Source: Datnioides undecimradiatus (taxonomy: Eukaryota > Chordata > Actinopteri > Lobotiformes > Datnioididae). From it: a DNA stretch of 64,000 bases. The translations under genes and the position numbers were made by a program. The stretch lies in contig WARS01000033.1 in NCBI GenBank assembly GCA_008933995.1, positions 10,368,287 to 10,432,286 on the forward strand, written 5' to 3'. The notes below the pieces were generated by a model that saw nothing but the letters and a program-made list of their open reading frames with translations, did no database searches and had not been told where the DNA came from. This document shows, in pieces, positions 35,961 to 49,899 of this stretch (the stretch's first letter is position 1; the number at the start of each line of letters is the position of its first letter).

Positions 35961-37333
35961 TCAAATCATGCCTGTGTAATAGATTGTTTGCTTTATTATA
36001 TTTCATTGTTTTATTCTGACCACAAAAACGTTTGTTCATAAAAAAGCCTCACAATTAAAATCTATTGTCATCTACTGCTCTTGTGACTATCAACTATCCT
36101 ATGACCTACAGTAAAGCATACAATATTTTCATTTTAGCAGCTGTAGCTGTAGTGGTCTTCATGTAATTATGATAATTATTAGTGCTATTGTCATCAGTGT
36201 TGTTGTTATTATGCTAGCTGAGTGGCTAATCCCTCTTGTAGCATATTGTCATGCAGGAAGCTGCAGCTGTCTGGTTAGTGTGGCCGTGCTGTTGTTCTCC
36301 TTTGCTGAACCAACCTGATATTAGTGGTTAGTGTGCTTGCCACAGCCAAAGAGGCCCGACTGTGTCTCTGATGAAGCTTCTGCCCAGAATTCATCCGCCA
36401 GAACACAATACAGTGCCTGAAACAGGACGTTAATAATCAAAGTCTTATTCAGTTCGTCTGCTGATCTTCTCGTGTCTTGGCTTCTCTGCTATGGTCTCAT
36501 TTATTTACTGTTTGATGTCAGAGATCTGCTCGGCTTTTAATTTCATATCTGAATTTTATTTTTTGCATCTTGCATTGCCTGCTGCATAATCTGGCTTTGT
36601 TGGTTTTGGCCTCTGGTGGATTTAGGAAAAAAGAAGCAAAGCACCCATCTGCTTTCAATGGTAAGACCACAATGAAATTTACAAAATTTTTGATGGTGGT
36701 GGCACAGTTTACAAAGAGATTGCTCTTTCCTGACACACGTGTCCTCTTCAGATGTAACATAAAGTAACGGTTTGGCTCTGTTGTCTTTAGTGACAAAGAA
36801 AAATTCAACGACTTTGCAGAGTTGTTATGACAAAACCAGCAGTGTTTAGTTGCAACATGCTTCAAGAACAGCTGATTTTCTCTCATACATTTTGTTCTTT
36901 TTATTGTACTTTAACGGCCCTGAAATAACTTTTAAAGTAGCAAGAGATTACAAACACTTTTAAAATAAACTCACTTGCAGGCTTCACATTCATTCCCTGT
37001 TGGCAGCCTCGCATGAAAACCAGGTTGTTTAAAATTGTCACTGAACCAAATCTCAACATTTGTCTTAGCTGTGTCCACCTTTACATATTGGTTGAATCAG
37101 TTGCCAAGAGCAAGAAAATGGTAAAAGGGAAAAAAGAAAAAAACTCACTTTGTAAAATGGCTCAAGGAGGAACTTGTGGTGATGCTAATGATTTAGCCAT
37201 ACAGAGTCCCCACATGGTCCATTATGTGGAATTTAGTATAAATGGTAGAGCAGGGCAGAGAGTGTGGGTGGCCACGTCCATACTGAAAGCAGTGGGCAGC
37301 TCAAGGGTAGTGGTGCCTGTTGATGACCACACA

Positions 37334-37334
<1 letters not shown>

Positions 37335-37371
<37 letters not shown>
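37335..37371. repeat. (CA)n microsatellite
   Basis: About 18 units. Confidence 0.97.
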
Positions 37372-37374
<3 letters not shown>

Positions 37375-38249
37375 GCAGCCATTGTTTAAGAGAAAATGAT
37401 GGAGATTCCACATATAATAATTTTTTTGGAACAAAAAAGGTATGTCTTCAGCTTTTCTTCAGTTTAAACTAAATATTAATTAGTTCTGTTTTAAGGCAAA
37501 ACCTGGTGGTACATTTATGTATATATGTATACATATGGATCAAAAGTCACTGATTGTTTGCCAACAGTCAGTTCTAATGGCTGCATGTGTTCAGAGGAAA
37601 GAGCAGGGACCTACATGTATGCGAGCACACACACCACACACCACACACAAACCCTCGATGACAGCTGCGACACACCAGACAATTCACCTACAATGACAAG
37701 GAACAAAACTAAAACTAAAATCACAATTACAGCCTCGACAAATCCACCATTGTATTCGCTCTCCTTGGGGTTTTACAAAAAAGAGGAGCGTCACAAATCT
37801 AGAGAGAGATCAGAGCGCTCTCAAACTAAGCCTCCATTTACTCTGATGGCAGGCCTATTAAATGCATGCGTCCACAGTGGTCTCTTTCTAGTGGTGAGTG
37901 GGCGGCTCAGAGTCCTGCAGTTGACAGTTAGCAGCCGATTCTGGGATCAGTTTTTCCGCAGCAAAGGGACTGATGTGGCCCAGAGGAGGATGTGGATTCG
38001 TATGATGGATCATTGTTTAGGTTTGGGGAGTGGGTGTGTGAGTCTCTGTGTGTATGTCCGTGTGTGTGCTTGTGTGCATGTGTGTGTGAGTGTTTCCATG
38101 CCTGTTCATGCAGTTGAAGATCAAGGATTCAGGATTAGCCTCACAGTACGTGCATACATGTGTGCAGACAAACATCTGCATAGAAGCAGCAAACATATGT
38201 ACTAGTTTGCACACTACATGTATGTACAGGAATGCACGCGTGCGTGTGC

Positions 38250-38284
38250 CCACACACACACACGCACACACACACACACACACA
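38250..38284. repeat. (CA)n microsatellite, interrupted
   Basis: A CA tract with one GC interruption. The upstream 38030-38095 is an imperfect TG-rich stretch. Confidence 0.93.
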
Positions 38285-41200
38285 ACTTAGAGACGAGAAT
38301 GAAGCAGTAATTTGTGGAAAATCATAAAGTGTAATTTTCAGATCACAGCTGACAGTCCTGTCCAAAAAACAAACACCATGTTGCTCCATAATTGGTGTTT
38401 GTATTTGATAAGATAGAAAATTAATGTTCTTTTATTGATTATTTTTTTTCCTATTTTTTTGTACTGTGATATTTTACTTGAAAAACATTATCAAACTCAA
38501 TTAAAGCTGCCCTGGAAATGAGACTGCACTTACAAGGATACAAATATTCAAACCCAAGAAAAACATCAGTGACACATTTTCAACAACAGACATTTACAAC
38601 ATTTTAAAAACTTCAAAATAAAGCTGTTTTTTCCTATTTTGAAAGTTGCCATTTTTTTAAATATAAATGCTTCTTATTGGAATTGACAGCCATTGTACCA
38701 TATGTACGAGGGTTGTAATGGAAAGCTGCTGTTTATATCTGTTTATCTGTTTGTATCTGTGTTTAGATTGTGTTTGGAGGTTGGGCTGAAGTATCTATGA
38801 AGAAAATTGAGAAAGTCGTTGACAAAAAAGAGACACAGTGCTCATTGGGCCAATATGGCATAATTAAAAACATTCAGATGAAAAGAAAGTTTACACAAAT
38901 CTGAAAAGCCCTGTGTGCGATTTTGCACACAACTTTCAGATGGTGCCTAACTTCAAATTATATACTGTCCAGTTCTGATGATTGCGGGATTAGAAGTTAC
39001 AAAGTAACAAGAATGCTGGTTTTATATCATTTATGATACGATGTATGGATCTTTACAATTGACGCTGTCTTTGCAACAATATTTAACTGCAACATTGTAG
39101 TTAAATGTTTCAAGTTTGATCAGGCCAGAACAGAAAGAGTGGAAATGAAAATTTCAGGAAAAATATGCTTGCTGCTGATCTCTGTTGTGCATAATGTAGT
39201 TATATCCAAGTAATATGTCACATTGAGTCACATACACATATATTTATTCAACATTATGAAAGGATGTTAGCATGCTAACGTGGATCAGACTGACTGACTT
39301 AAAGTTGGATTTGCCTTTCGCTAGATCGCTACACAGATGGAGCCAGTATTCATAGAAATGGCTCTTTTCTTACACTGATTGACACTTCAAGTGTCCTACA
39401 TGCAGAAAATATTCAATGAGTCAGACTATTGATTGCAAAATGTCAAAATCCACACAAAGGGGAAAATGTCCCTCTTCCAGAGAAACTGATATTTGGAGAT
39501 GCAAAGGATTCTGCAGGACTGTGATGATATGAGTAACAGCTTTGACCGGAGAGTGAACACACTCAGTGGCACATTTATGTGAACAGAGAAAGCAATTAGA
39601 GTGTGAGCTGATCCTGCTGATCAGGATGACATACTCCTGTAAAAAATGTTACACAAGCCTAAAAATAAGTGAAATATAATGCTATGTTACACCATACAGA
39701 GCCTGAATCTGCCACTGTTTCATCTGTTTTTAGTCTGGAGTATAAGAAGCTTCAAAATGCTGTTGTTCTGGCAAAGTGTGGGGAGGGGATGCATGCTGCT
39801 GAGAGTGGCTGTTTATCAAAGCTCGTGTTTTCTTTATAGTGACAATAAAAGCAATAAGTAAATAAAATATATATTTTTAAGGAAACATAGATGCAGAATA
39901 ATATTCTTAATTCTAGCTTTTTTTCCTGGTAATACTAGGCATTTAAAAAAACAGACACAAAGAGGATAAGCAGTGGAATTTCCTGGCCTTCATGTGTACA
40001 GTCGTGTGTTATTTTCACACTGTAACTACAAGAAATTTACTGTAAAGAATAAATGTCAAGGGAGTTCCAGCACTGAAGGTCATAGTATTCTGGGAATATT
40101 CATAGTAAAAAAAGAAAAAGCAAAAAAAAAGAAAAACCAAACAAAAAAAACAGTTCATCCTCCGGCTCTTTGTGATGTTGTTAAATTTCCTTAGCATCAC
40201 AGAAAGCCCAAACAGCCTCGTATGAAGCCAAGGTCAGACGTAGGGAGTGTCGTGCAGGACAAAGAAAACATCCTGGCAATTCAATGTTTTCTTCAGCAAA
40301 CTGGCAGAAGCCATGGAAATAAGAGGGAAAGGCTGGAAGAGAGGACGTCTGCAAACTGGGTTGCTTAAAGAAAAGCACCAAAAGCTGGCAAAGTATATTT
40401 TTTGAGTTTCTTTTAATTCCTGGATCATTTTTGAAATAACTTTTTAAGTGATTTTATCCTTTTGCATCCCTGAGGAGAAGAGACAAATGCTAAAATATGA
40501 ACTGCAGCAGTATCAAAAGCTAGCAAATCCAACATGTACAGTGAATCACATTTAATTACTCCATTTCATTCTGAGGAGTTTAACCACAGACTGGCTTAAA
40601 GAAAGTAGCCATAGCAGAAGGTTAGAAATGCTACCAGTCCCTTAAATTAAGGCATAATTCCACCTTCAGATCATCCTATTATTTCCTACATTTCCCAGAG
40701 TGCCTGCACAGAATGGGCCTGAAGTTTAAACAAGGCATAATCAGACCGACAGATTTCTACACAAAAAAAACACACTGCTTTTATCCCCAACTGTCACATA
40801 TCTTTTGGAGGTTTCACTTTCAGGTCTTTCAAAGATGCCGCGGGTGGAAATTTGTTTGTCTCTGCTTCTTCTTTGATGGATTTGTCCCTGTACATTTTTT
40901 GGACATCAGAGAAAACTTTTCATGTCCATTTTGTTGTGTTGATTCCAAAACCTGTTTCTACTATTGATTTTTTTGTTGTATTGTATTGTTGAAAGATTTC
41001 CTTTTATTAAAATTAACAGAGGTTTCCCTAAAAATACGCATTAACAATTTGACCTGATATCTTCCTAACATGGCCAGTTACAAGCTGCACACTAAATATA
41101 TTGATAATGATTTATTCTTTTCTGATTTTTTTCTTTAATTAATTACTTTGGGCTCAATTGTTCTGGTACCCCAGGGACAGTTTTAGGTCCCAGAAATTTG

Positions 41201-43829
41201 TTTAAGTACAGTAACTTCCCTGCTGAAATGACCTTAAACAAGACACTGAGGGTGAAAGAGATCAATGCATATTCTTAGTAAAGACGAGGCAAAGTATATT
41301 ACTTCAAGGTCATGCACTTCCAAAGATGAACTTGTTTTCTCGCTGTGATACATATACAGACTTTGATTACTATCACTGTAACAAAGAGTTTCAGGTTTCA
41401 ACTCAGCTTCGCTTGAGAACAGCCTCTTTCTGGAGCGTCAGTGCTGGTCATCAGTTCAGGTGGTCAGTGGCTGCTGACACAGGGAGCTAGACTGACCTCT
41501 TGAGGTATAAAATGGAAGTTAATCTGAGTGAAGGTCCTCTGCAGATGGTGAGAGCTCCACTGCAGCATTACAGCAGAAAGATAAGGGGAGTTTGTGAAAA
41601 AGCAGCAGTGGGTCTATCAATGTTGTCTGCTGAAAGAGTAAAGTAGCTTTGACCACGTGACTTTACCGCACTGAAAATAAAAGACCTTATTTGTCAAAAC
41701 TCTTGAAAATGCATGTATTCCAATTAAAAGTGAAATTTTCCAGCTATGAGTTATTTCATGATTCTAAAAAGCAAAAAATAAAGGTACTATCAAAACATAA
41801 CTTGTGTCTCTCAGCCTGAGGAAAAACCTCTGATGATTCTAACTCATGCAAAATCAGAAAGCACATTATTCATCGTCCCAGACTTTGAGAAACGATTTGA
41901 TCCCATCTGGGTTTGATCGCCAGATCTTCACAATACTTTTCAGATTTTTTTTTTTATTCCTCTGCTCATGAAGGGACATGTAGTGTATGAAACAGAAAAC
42001 CCTGAGGATTTATGGGACATTTTACTACGGCTGGAACACTAATGTATTACATACTCACACATCATTTTTACTGTGACTTCTGTCATATGAAAAAATATAG
42101 ACGCCAGAAGAGTTATGGCTGCGGGCTGCTTGGAGAGGACGATGAGTTGGTTTGTGAAAACCTGGTTTATCCTTGAAATGTAGCTGTATGCGAACTATTA
42201 TTGACTAAATAAGTTTTATGATCCAAGTCAAGGACCTTTAAAACCCACTTAAAACAGACTGCACTATTTCAGAATTTGCATTATATGGTCGATGGCAATA
42301 ATCGGCAGGAGGTTCTTAGTTTTTGAATAGAATATTCAGAGATTTAAGACTTTCACATGGCTCAACACTAAATGATGAACTGGTTTGTGGTGCAATTGGA
42401 AATCTTATTTGTATGTGAGAGGTTATTTGTATGAGGGTTTGTCATGAATTCCTCACAGATTTTGTGAGCTTTTGTGTTCAGATGGGGTAGTAAATAACAA
42501 TCTCCATATCATAATTCACGGCACAATGAACTGATGGCCAGGCAGTGTATATTACTAGTGACTTTCTAAAAGCGGGTCAGACAACAATGCTTCTCTAGAA
42601 GTACTCTATTCTTATTTTATTATCAAAACTTTATTTGCTCAAAAGGCTTAGACAATAATCAATCAATTAACAGCTCCTGTTAAGACATATGAGTGCAAAC
42701 ACCGGACAAGCCAGGCTCCAGTAAACATCCACACTTGTCAATTACGGGTCCCAAACAAAACATCAAACCTGGAAGTAAGTGTATAAGCGTATAAGTGACT
42801 CTAAAGGGGCTGAAAGGCAGAGAATTGTGCCTGTGCTGCAATTGATCCTTTTACTGCATGGACTACAAAGCGTTTGCCCGATGTGTCCATGAGAGCTGTC
42901 TGAGTGCGATTTACATGTCAAGCTAAAGCAAAATATAATCCACTGATATGAAATCTCTGAGCCACTGTGCTGGGTTGGCTGGGCCGCATGTATGAGAAGC
43001 AGAGGCCTTGTAATCTTTTCACTGTGACTCGTTTCTTCTGTGCGACACCGGGAAAGGGGGGGTTAATTACATTAATCCAAAACAAATAAACGTTTGGCAG
43101 CCCTTGAAAGGCTGTGGGAAATGGTTGGAGATTGAACTGACTTTTGAGTCCCCAAACCTCAAGCTTTGATGGTTTTTACTTGACTCAGAGACTGAGAACA
43201 CAGATTGGATATCCAACTGGAACTGAAGTGCTCCTCTCTGGCTCCCTCTCCTTCTCTGCGTCTGTCTTCCTCTCTGTATTTTTCTTTCCTCACTCCCTCG
43301 CCCGCTCGCTGTCTCTTTTTTTTTTTTTTGCAGTTTACTACTTCCTCTTGCCTTCAGTCTCTCTGGTCTTTTTCTCTCCTTCTCTGTCAAACTTCACAAT
43401 TTGACTTCACCAAACATGTGGAACAACCAAATGAGTGAAAACAGCATCAGCTGAATTAGATTTAATTTTCTTTTTTGTTGTTCTTCAGCTCCTTAATAAA
43501 ATGTTCTTTTTTATTTGATGGCAGTTATTGAAACCAGACCCAACACTGATCTGGAGATTATGCAATAACTTGTTTTTTTTCTTTTTCTGGAATTCTCTAA
43601 TCTTCTGAACCTATGGTGCTAACAGTGGTGCATGCTAAATGACCTAGAAAATTTTCTTCTACCTCACTGGTTATTATACTTATTTTGTTTTTAAGTATGT
43701 TTATTGGCAACTTTCAAATAACTGCTCATGATAAGAGCAAAAGTTGCTGCAAAAGAACAGATTCACATCATTTTTAGAGTGGCCGGTGGCATGGACAGAA
43801 ACTGGTCCTATGAATAACAATGTTAAGTT

Positions 43830-44615
43830 GGAACTGAAATATCACAAACATTGCTGAATGGATTGCCATACAGATATCTGTACTCCTTCATCTGTATTAA
43901 TTCACTCCATCCCCAGATGACGAACCACTTTACTTTGGCCCTCTGAGTTTTTGCTATGATATTCTGTACAGATATTCAGACGATGAACCCTGATGAATTT
44001 GGTGATGAACTGACATTTCTTGACATTTTCTGTATCACTTTAGCATCAGCTGTATTTTCTTTTTAGTAATAAACAACAACAACAACAACAACATTATAAT
44101 AATAATAATAATTCTAAAAACTAATTGAGCAAACTTCTATTCTTTTCATTGTGTTTTTTTGGAGGCAGAAGTGACCATTTTTGGATATGTTACACCTCTG
44201 TCCTGATTGGATCTGACTGAGAACTTGAGGATATACCACGGTAATGACTTCTCAATCAAGAGGCAGCCGCTACCTGGAGCATGCTTTATTGTAGATTTTA
44301 CTGTAAATGAATCCATACTTTACAAAATTAAAGACAAGCAAGCAATGAGATTTAGATGAGATAAAATTCATTAAGAAAATGTTTACTGAGGTAATAAGTG
44401 AGAAGTATGGTCATTGCCTCATAACCACTTGTGCACTGGCTTCACTTTACAAACATCGAGGCTACGTCCAACTTATCAAACTTTCTATGGTGCTAAATAC
44501 TTAAATCCTGCTGTTTATCTGCATGTTAGCATTTTCATTTTAACCATATTATCATGTCATGCTTGTATTAGCTTGGTTAAGCACAGCCTCACTTAGCTCT
44601 AGACTTTTGTTGAGC
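43830..44615. repeat. Percomorph interspersed repeat, copy 2 (TTAGCATGCTAAC family)
   Basis: The left part has GCTGAATGGATTGCCATACA, GACATTTCTTGACATTTTC and TAGCATCAGCTGTATTTTC. The right part has CTGCATGTTAGCATTTTCAT and then AAGCACAGCCTCACTTAGCT, CTAGACTTTTG. Both parts are in the order of the same common family. The centre is diverged and holds an (AAC)n and (AAT)n block at about 44068-44115. Confidence 0.7.
44068..44115. repeat. (AAC)n and (AAT)n trinucleotide repeats
   Basis: About eight AAC units followed by about six AAT units, inside the interspersed repeat at 43830-44615. Confidence 0.93.
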
Positions 44616-46250
44616 CTCTGAGAAAATTTCAATAACAAAAATACGATCACTGTAAAGTCTTTGTTCTGGTGTTGCCTTTTTTTTTGTAGCCCCATGCTTT
44701 CTCACAGTGACAGTAAACAATCACACTAATTTTCCTGGTGCTTGTTCACAGCCAACAAACCCTGTAATGAAAAAGGACCGGAGCCAAACCCAAGCCCTGA
44801 AGATCCTGTAAGCTATGGTTGTGAAATACTTTCACTCCACCATACAATGAGTGTGTGAGAAATAGATGTGAATGGGACTCTTCTCACAGTATATCATCCA
44901 ATACTTGTGGACCAATCTTGGGAACAAACATTATTCTCCCAGGCCCTGTTGTTGTAGAGTGTACTTGTACATGTTCGGGGTCATGATGATGATTTATGGT
45001 GATGGCACACTGGAAGAGCTGCACAGCCCAATTTGTTCTGGTTTTCCTGATTGGGAAGATTATAGGCCCCTCGTTGCGATGGCGACAAATGTGTCACCGC
45101 ACATATCTCCACATCGACTCCGTCTGGTTGTTATAAACACACAGGGAAAACAATCGGAAACATTTCTTGATGCATGGCTTCTGGTGAGATTCGGCTGATA
45201 TGGCACTAATTTGAATGTCGTGGTGATGTATAACTGTTGAGGGTTTTAACATATTTGCGTCAAACCTTTATTTAGGGTTTTGGTGTGTAACTACTCCGTT
45301 TTGTCGTAAGCATTTGTCTGGGAAGAGTAACTGAGGTTTGAGGTTGCGTCATCAGAAATAAAGTCAGCAGGATCAAGGAAAAGCAGAACTTGTCTTCTCT
45401 CATTGACTGAGCTGGAAGATAAAAATGCACATCACAGGTAACCAGGCCTGACTAAATGGAGGCGTAATATTGACTATATAAATTACATCTGTCATTGCAT
45501 GTAATTAAAGTAACAGTGTGCTGTATCAGATATCAGAAACCATCCTAAAAGATAAATAAATGGTTGTTTTTGCTCTGGGAAAACATTAGAAGGATTAATA
45601 TGGTCTTATAAAACTCGGTTTGCATTTCATAAACTCTAATCTATTTACTTTCCTTTTGTTTTTGTACTTTTTTTTCTGTTTTGGGAGCATTCAGAAAGCT
45701 TCTTTGAACAACATGCCTGACAAATGAAGCCTCATTTTTTTTTTTTAAATTTGCCTTCAGAAGTAGAGTATCTGGATATACTTAGGATCTATGTAAGTAA
45801 AGATAAATAGTATGGAAAGGTTTAGGCAGGTCCCCAAGTCCCAAACTTCTTACATGATTTGGTTAAATTTGGTCTGTAGATCAAATTACTTGTTAAATGA
45901 TAAGAATAAACAGAAAGCTATAAACACTCAACATACATTAGTCCCAGATAGACTGTTGACACTTTGTATGAACCTCTGTAAACTATGGAAGTTTCTATAA
46001 ACAGTGTTGAGTCTGGAAAAAAAAAAAATGTTGTTATAATGTACAAATTATGTACATGACATATGAAGATAAATGCCAGTCATGGTCAAACCATCTTTTC
46101 TTTTAAGAAGAAGTCACACGGGTGCATTGGCAAAACTTCATTACAGGCGTTACAAGGTTAAAAACTTAACAGTTTACTAAAATCAGCAGATTTAATAAAA
46201 GAAATTCACAACTGAACTGTGAAACAAAGACTAATGAAGCAGGCACAAGC

Positions 46251-46280
46251 TAACAGAGGCTAACAGAGGCTAACAGAGGC
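46251..46280. repeat. 10-bp tandem repeat, three copies
   Basis: TAACAGAGGC repeated three times, flanked by similar TACAAGC strings. Confidence 0.95.
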
Positions 46281-47332
46281 TACAAGCTAGCACATGTAAT
46301 TCCACCTATTTTAAAGCTTTATCTGGTTTCATACTGATTTTCAAATGGATAAATTTAGAAACATCTTTAGCTTGGCTTTTGATTATTACGTTATGATTAT
46401 TATTATGTTATCATATTTTTCAGTGTGCATTAGTCTCTAATGGTTTTACAGTATGTATCTGTATCGGTCAGCCGCCTCTTAAGCACTTTGAAAAACTTAT
46501 ATAAAGGATGCCACACGAATATAGCTGGAATGTTTGCTTTCCACATGCACACTGAACTGGCTAAATCTGAAAATGCATTTGTTGCATTGGTTTGGTCTCT
46601 GTCTACAGTAAGTGACGACATTTTTTACGCCCCAAAAAATGGAGTTTCCAAAACACTCTCTGCGGTGGGTAACTCAAGCCACTTTTATTAAAGTGAAAGG
46701 GAAAAAGAATTTTTTCCGAACAATGATGTGTGTCTGCTCTTTGCTCAGACATGGTGCGTTTTGTGCTGTGTGACAGAGAAAGTCATTATCTGACAGATCA
46801 GACACAGATCAGACTGGGCAGCTTCCAGGTGTGAATGTGTCTAACTGATTGTGAACGGGGTGTGTGAAAGAGCGTTCGTACTCATTGCACTCTCTCAGGT
46901 TAAGTGAAGGTTAAAGGCTCCTTTTGTCACCTCTAGCTTTCTCTGTGATATCTCACCTTGAATGTAAACATATCATAAGGTACATGTGTCATTTATCTTG
47001 ATTTTGTCAGATGGTGCTAATTCAATTGAGTCCTTGGTTGTCACACAGTTGGATGATGTTTAAAGACAGGGAATATGATCCACTGTGGAGATTTAAATGA
47101 TTTCACCTGCTCTCAGTGGGTAAAGATTGACCACTGGGTAAATATCCGAGAGGTATAAGCTCCTGTATTGTTTTATGTATTATTTATAGAGCGTTCTGAT
47201 GTTGATAGATGAACCCAGAGTTCAACCACAGTCAGAGACACCCTACATCTGCCTTGTGTGTGTGTAGATGTACAGTGTTAGTACGTGTCTGTGGTTGTTT
47301 TAGGGCCTTGTTCTTGTTTGCCAGTGTGTGTA

Positions 47333-47336
<4 letters not shown>

Positions 47337-47374
<38 letters not shown>
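47337..47374. repeat. (TG)n microsatellite
   Basis: About 19 units. Confidence 0.97.
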
Positions 47375-47375
<1 letters not shown>

Positions 47376-48814
47376 CTGACTGTACGTTAGCTTGAGGTGG
47401 GCCTGGCATTTAGATTTAACCGTCAGCATCTCAACAAACAGCAAGAACTTGCGCCCAAACAACAGCTCTGTCTGATTTCTTCACGTCTGTCAGTTGAAAG
47501 AGCTCTTCACATCTACAGTCAAGACACTGAAGCGGGTTTGTTAAGGACACACAGAATTACACAATCACTGAGAGATCTCAGTGCTGTTCAGGCACCCCTA
47601 TGGAAAATGTCTTTTTATGGCTTCTGTATCACAACTGTAATCTCCTTTCAGGTAGTTGAGGTCTCTAAATGGAATTAGTTTTGAGGTTTAAGATGAAAGA
47701 CATTCATTATGCCTACGCTGTAAAACCTTATTAATTTTTTTCCATTAACTTCATGTAATTATACACATTTTAATAAATGTCAAGTTTATTCAACTTATTT
47801 TTTATTTTGATTTGTTTTTTTAAGTTTTTATCTACCCAAAATTTATAAACATGGGTTCTCAGAAGTGTTGTGACTCGAAATGAATTGAATAAATGTAGTG
47901 CTGAGAGTTCACTAAACTCATTAAACTGAATTTCTAAAGAAACAAGATTAGCATATTAGCATGCATTCTTGAGAGCTACAACTCCCCTGAGACCAAGAGA
48001 TCTTTTTTGTAGCTGAAGAAAACACACATGGTGGAAATTTTCTTTGTGTCATGAATATATATGTTTATATATGATAAATCACAGCTGTTTGTCTTTATAA
48101 TAATGAGAACTATGCAAACCACAATGAGGCCTATTATAAAATACAGCGTTTACTCCCTGACAAAGGGGAGAAAACTGTGTACTTGTACGTCACCTGGTTA
48201 TGAAAAATAAATACAGCCATCATGTTTATTGGCATGACTGAACAACTGTCAATTCAATTTATTTTCTTTATGTTACCAAACTTTTTTTATTTATTTCACT
48301 TAGCTCAGCCTTGCTGGTGGACTGACTTCAGTTAACCCATTGTTTTGAATGCAGCAGGGAAACTTAGGTTTTTTATCTGAATAACCTTAAAACCATTTAC
48401 ATTGTAAGCAAAATATGGCAGTGCTTCAAATATGAACATTAATACCATTAATACATCAAGATCAATTCTTTATTGCAAAACAGATTGCTTGTGAATTGTA
48501 ATAACTGATTTTACTTAAGATAACTTAATTTATAAGTATTTTGCAGCAGTGGATGGCACACCCAGCAACAGTGAGGATGAGCACTTTTATCATAGCAACA
48601 AAGAAACAAAGATGGACTGTAAAGATTTTTATTCAAAACATTTTTACCCTCTGACTGAAACTGGACTTCAGACGTGCATGAAATTATTTCACATTTCACA
48701 AATGACTGGAATTAAATTAAAAGGTGTCTTCACTTGAAATTAAATATTTTCTGCAATCAATTCATAATATTTATGACCTTTAACATATTCAAACAAAATC
48801 AAGAATTTTTGTGC

Positions 48815-49290
48815 AAGATGCTACAAAGTACTTTACACAGAAATTACAAGAAGATCAAATAAGATATGACAAATTAAAGAAATAACAACAGTAGAATAGA
48901 CAAGATGAAAATGAAATCTCAAACAGCTTCCACAAATCCGGTAGAATGGATCTGTGGAGAACATTTGTTAAGAGATGGTCATAATTAGGTGTTAATCCAT
49001 TGAGTGATTTGGAAACAAAATGCAGATTCTCAAAATCTAAGGTGCTTAGATGACCAGTGAAACATGTGCGCCTGCCCTGGCAGTTTATCTGGATTTTTCC
49101 AGAAGAAAAAGAATTGCAGTAGTCAGCTGATGATAAAAGCAGCTGCCTTTCAGTATCTGGCTTTAGTCCTGAGAAGATAAAAGGCAGTTTTGGTGATTTT
49201 TCTGATGTGAAATTCGAGTCAAGATCAAAAAGCACACCAAGGTTACTAGCTGGGGGCTCGATGTTCAGTGCCAGGGATTTTCAGTTAGCA
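48815..49290. repeat. Teleost interspersed repeat (ATTGCAGTAGTC family)
   Basis: ACAAAGTACTTTACACAGAA at the left, then GGTGTTAATCCATTGAGTGA, AATTGCAGTAGTC and GATGATAAAAGC, and AAAGCACACCAAGGTTACTA. This matches the order of a frequent teleost repeat whose copies read CAAAGTGCTTTACA.., ATTGCAGTAATC.., ACACCAAGGTT... The 126-codon minus-strand frame (48855-49235) lies entirely within it and is not a host gene. The class is not assigned. Confidence 0.65.
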
Positions 49291-49899
49291 CACAGTTTCT
49301 CTCTGTGGGCCTTTGCTCCTGTAATTATCCCCAGTAACTTTAAAGGTTGAGCAAAGTGTCACAGAGCAACAGTGATCATTCAGAAATCCAGGATGATGAG
49401 AAACAACACAAGTCAAGTCATTAGGGTACTTTGTTATGCTCATAGTGGTTTTAATTGCCTGTGTAAGCATTGAAAACATATATACATTAGCACAATATGC
49501 AACATAACACTCTAAATTAGGCAGAAATAAAGAGTAGTTACGTAAAAAAAACTCAATAAAGGTAAGAAAGCAAAAAAAGCGATGTTTTTAGTTTTTGAAG
49601 AGCATCAATTACAAAGCAGAGTGAAAGTTTCAAGAAGAACATCATTTGAAAATTAGAAATGTGACCTCTTATCAGTGAAGTCACCCAACTGAGATGAAAG
49701 AGGTGATTTCACTTTATATTTCACTTCCACTTTATTTTGTTAGTTTGTTAACCACAAGAATATTGCTTGAATTAGGCTTTGTGTTGCTGCACACTCTACG
49801 GATGTGTGTTGAATATTTACCCTTATGTAAGTGCAGTAACAGAACAAATGAGTGACATTTTTGGTACTTTTTCAATTTTTTCCCACAACCATAAAAAAA

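Larger units (their letters stand above)
34461..43829. other. Intergenic interval, no gene recognised
   Basis: No coding exon could be supported. Contents include the hairpin at 35652-35690, a repeat copy at 35790-35960, CA tracts at 37335-37371 and 38250-38284 and an A-rich stretch at about 40109-40150. The longest open frames (for example 37525-38205 plus and 36518-36886 minus) lack family motifs or are fed by microsatellites. Confidence 0.6.
44616..48799. other. Intergenic interval, no gene recognised
   Basis: No coding exon was supported. It contains a 10-bp tandem triplication (46251-46280), a TG tract (47337-47374) and a non-repetitive stretch at about 44980-45190 with the near-palindrome GTTGCGATGGCGAC, which resembles an RFX X-box. 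Confidence 0.55.

Noticed and set aside
36518..36886. 122-codon minus-strand open frame
   Set aside because: It is Lys/Asn/Phe-rich, as expected from A+T-rich DNA, with no domain or splice signals.
37525..38205. 226-codon open frame on the plus strand
   Set aside because: It is the longest frame in the window, but rich in TG/CA-derived Cys/Val/His runs with no recognisable motif. It probably arises by chance from repeats.
44872..45198. 108-codon plus-strand frame and a GTTGCGATGGCGAC X-box-like string
   Set aside because: No domain was recognised, and a single imperfect RFX-like site is not evidence of function.
48855..49235. 126-codon minus-strand open frame
   Set aside because: It falls wholly inside a recognised teleost interspersed repeat.
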